A program made the position numbers and the translations under genes. The notes beneath the pieces were generated by a model. It searched no databases, was not told the origin of the DNA, and was given only the letters and a program-made list of their open reading frames with translations. Shown here in pieces: positions 13,228 through 13,424 of a stretch of DNA of 13,424 nucleotides. The stretch is from Dehalococcoidales bacterium. Its GTDB lineage: Bacteria; Chloroflexota; Dehalococcoidia; Dehalococcoidales; RBG-16-60-22. Each line of letters begins with the position of its first letter. Position 1 is the first letter of the stretch. The stretch lies in the NCBI GenBank assembly GCA_030606585.1, contig JAUWGD010000037.1, positions 1 to 13,424 of the forward strand, in the 5' to 3' direction.

Positions 13228-13255
13228 TTGACTTCACCAATTTTGGTAGTATAAT
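13228..13255 (+). promoter_or_regulatory. Promoter of the DUF3800-like gene
   Basis: TTGACT (13228-13233, 5 of 6) and a perfect TATAAT (13250-13255) are 16 bases apart. The spacer holds the palindrome ACCAA-TT-TTGGT (13236-13247), a possible operator. Transcription would start near 13262, leaving a leader of only about 9 bases before the ATG at 13271. Confidence 0.6.
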
Positions 13256-13270
13256 TAGCTCTGTTGAATT

Positions 13271-13424
13271 ATGAACAATATATATGTATTTATTGATATT
13301 TCTGGTGATTACACCTTCTCAAGTAAAGGTACAAAATATCTAGTATGCACGAGTTTAATATGTTCAGATATTGTGTCTGGAATAAATCAATTATGCCTAT
13401 GTAAACACAGCCAGATTGATAATG
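13271..13424 (+). CDS. DUF3800-like protein, 5' part only (runs off the window)
   Basis: This is an open frame from ATG 13271 to the window end: 51 complete codons with no stop. The N-terminus reads YVFIDISGD (5-13), followed by FSSKGTKYLV (16-25). This pattern fits DUF3800 proteins, which usually start with FIDESGD and then KGSKYFV. DUF3800 proteins are predicted nuclease-like (RNase H fold) and often sit in mobile or defence regions; their exact role is not established. Here the usual Glu after the first Asp is Ile10, which might affect a metal-binding acid. One sampled 60-base block is about 27% GC, far below the other genes, and Ile, Tyr and Cys codons are frequent. No Shine-Dalgarno is seen, but a good promoter ends about 15 bases upstream, so the mRNA may be nearly leaderless. 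The family call is from pattern memory and only the first 51 residues are visible. Confidence 0.55.
   Translation, partial: MNNIYVFIDISGDYTFSSKGTKYLVCTSLICSDIVSGINQLCLCKHSQIDN

Overview
The window looks like chromosomal DNA from an anaerobic bacterium, most likely an uncultured member of the Chloroflexota (Dehalococcoidia-like). This rests on the style of the GyrB, homoserine dehydrogenase and threonine synthase proteins, the moderately high GC content of most genes, and strong G-rich Shine-Dalgarno sequences. The placement is inferred from protein character, not from any search.

Layout. (1) 1-2116, + strand: gyrB with a TATAAT-type promoter and a hairpin in its leader. (2) 2118-2684, - strand: folE (GTP cyclohydrolase I), tail to tail with gyrB and one base apart. 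(3) 2724-2813: an imperfect palindromic REP-like element between folE and thrC. (4) 2832-6495, - strand: an apparent operon of a membrane-anchored parvulin/SurA-type foldase with a TTG start, hom (homoserine dehydrogenase with ACT domain) and thrC. (5) 6619-8746, - strand: nadB (L-aspartate oxidase), preceded by a small lower-GC gene for a chagasin-like (I42) lipoprotein. (6) 8813-12823, - strand: a tight four-gene redox cluster. In transcription order it encodes a [2Fe-2S]/2x[4Fe-4S] protein, a fumarate-reductase-type flavoprotein, a 2x[4Fe-4S] ferredoxin and a divergent acyl-CoA dehydrogenase. (7) 12948-13119, - strand: tRNA-Leu(GAG) and tRNA-Trp(CCA), expressed in the order Trp-Leu. (8) 13120-13424: AT-rich DNA with back-to-back divergent promoters and the 5' end of a + strand gene that runs off the window and resembles a DUF3800 protein.

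How the genes relate. Regions 1-5 are mostly housekeeping: DNA supercoiling, the first folate/pterin step, threonine synthesis, NAD synthesis and extracytoplasmic protein folding. Region 6 is the most distinctive. Its gene order suggests electrons moving between an acyl-CoA dehydrogenase-like protein and a soluble fumarate-reductase-like flavoprotein through several FeS clusters, with no Etf genes and no membrane anchor subunit in the operon. Region 8 is the likely edge of acquired DNA next to a tRNA pair. No stretch longer than 300 bases lacks a gene.
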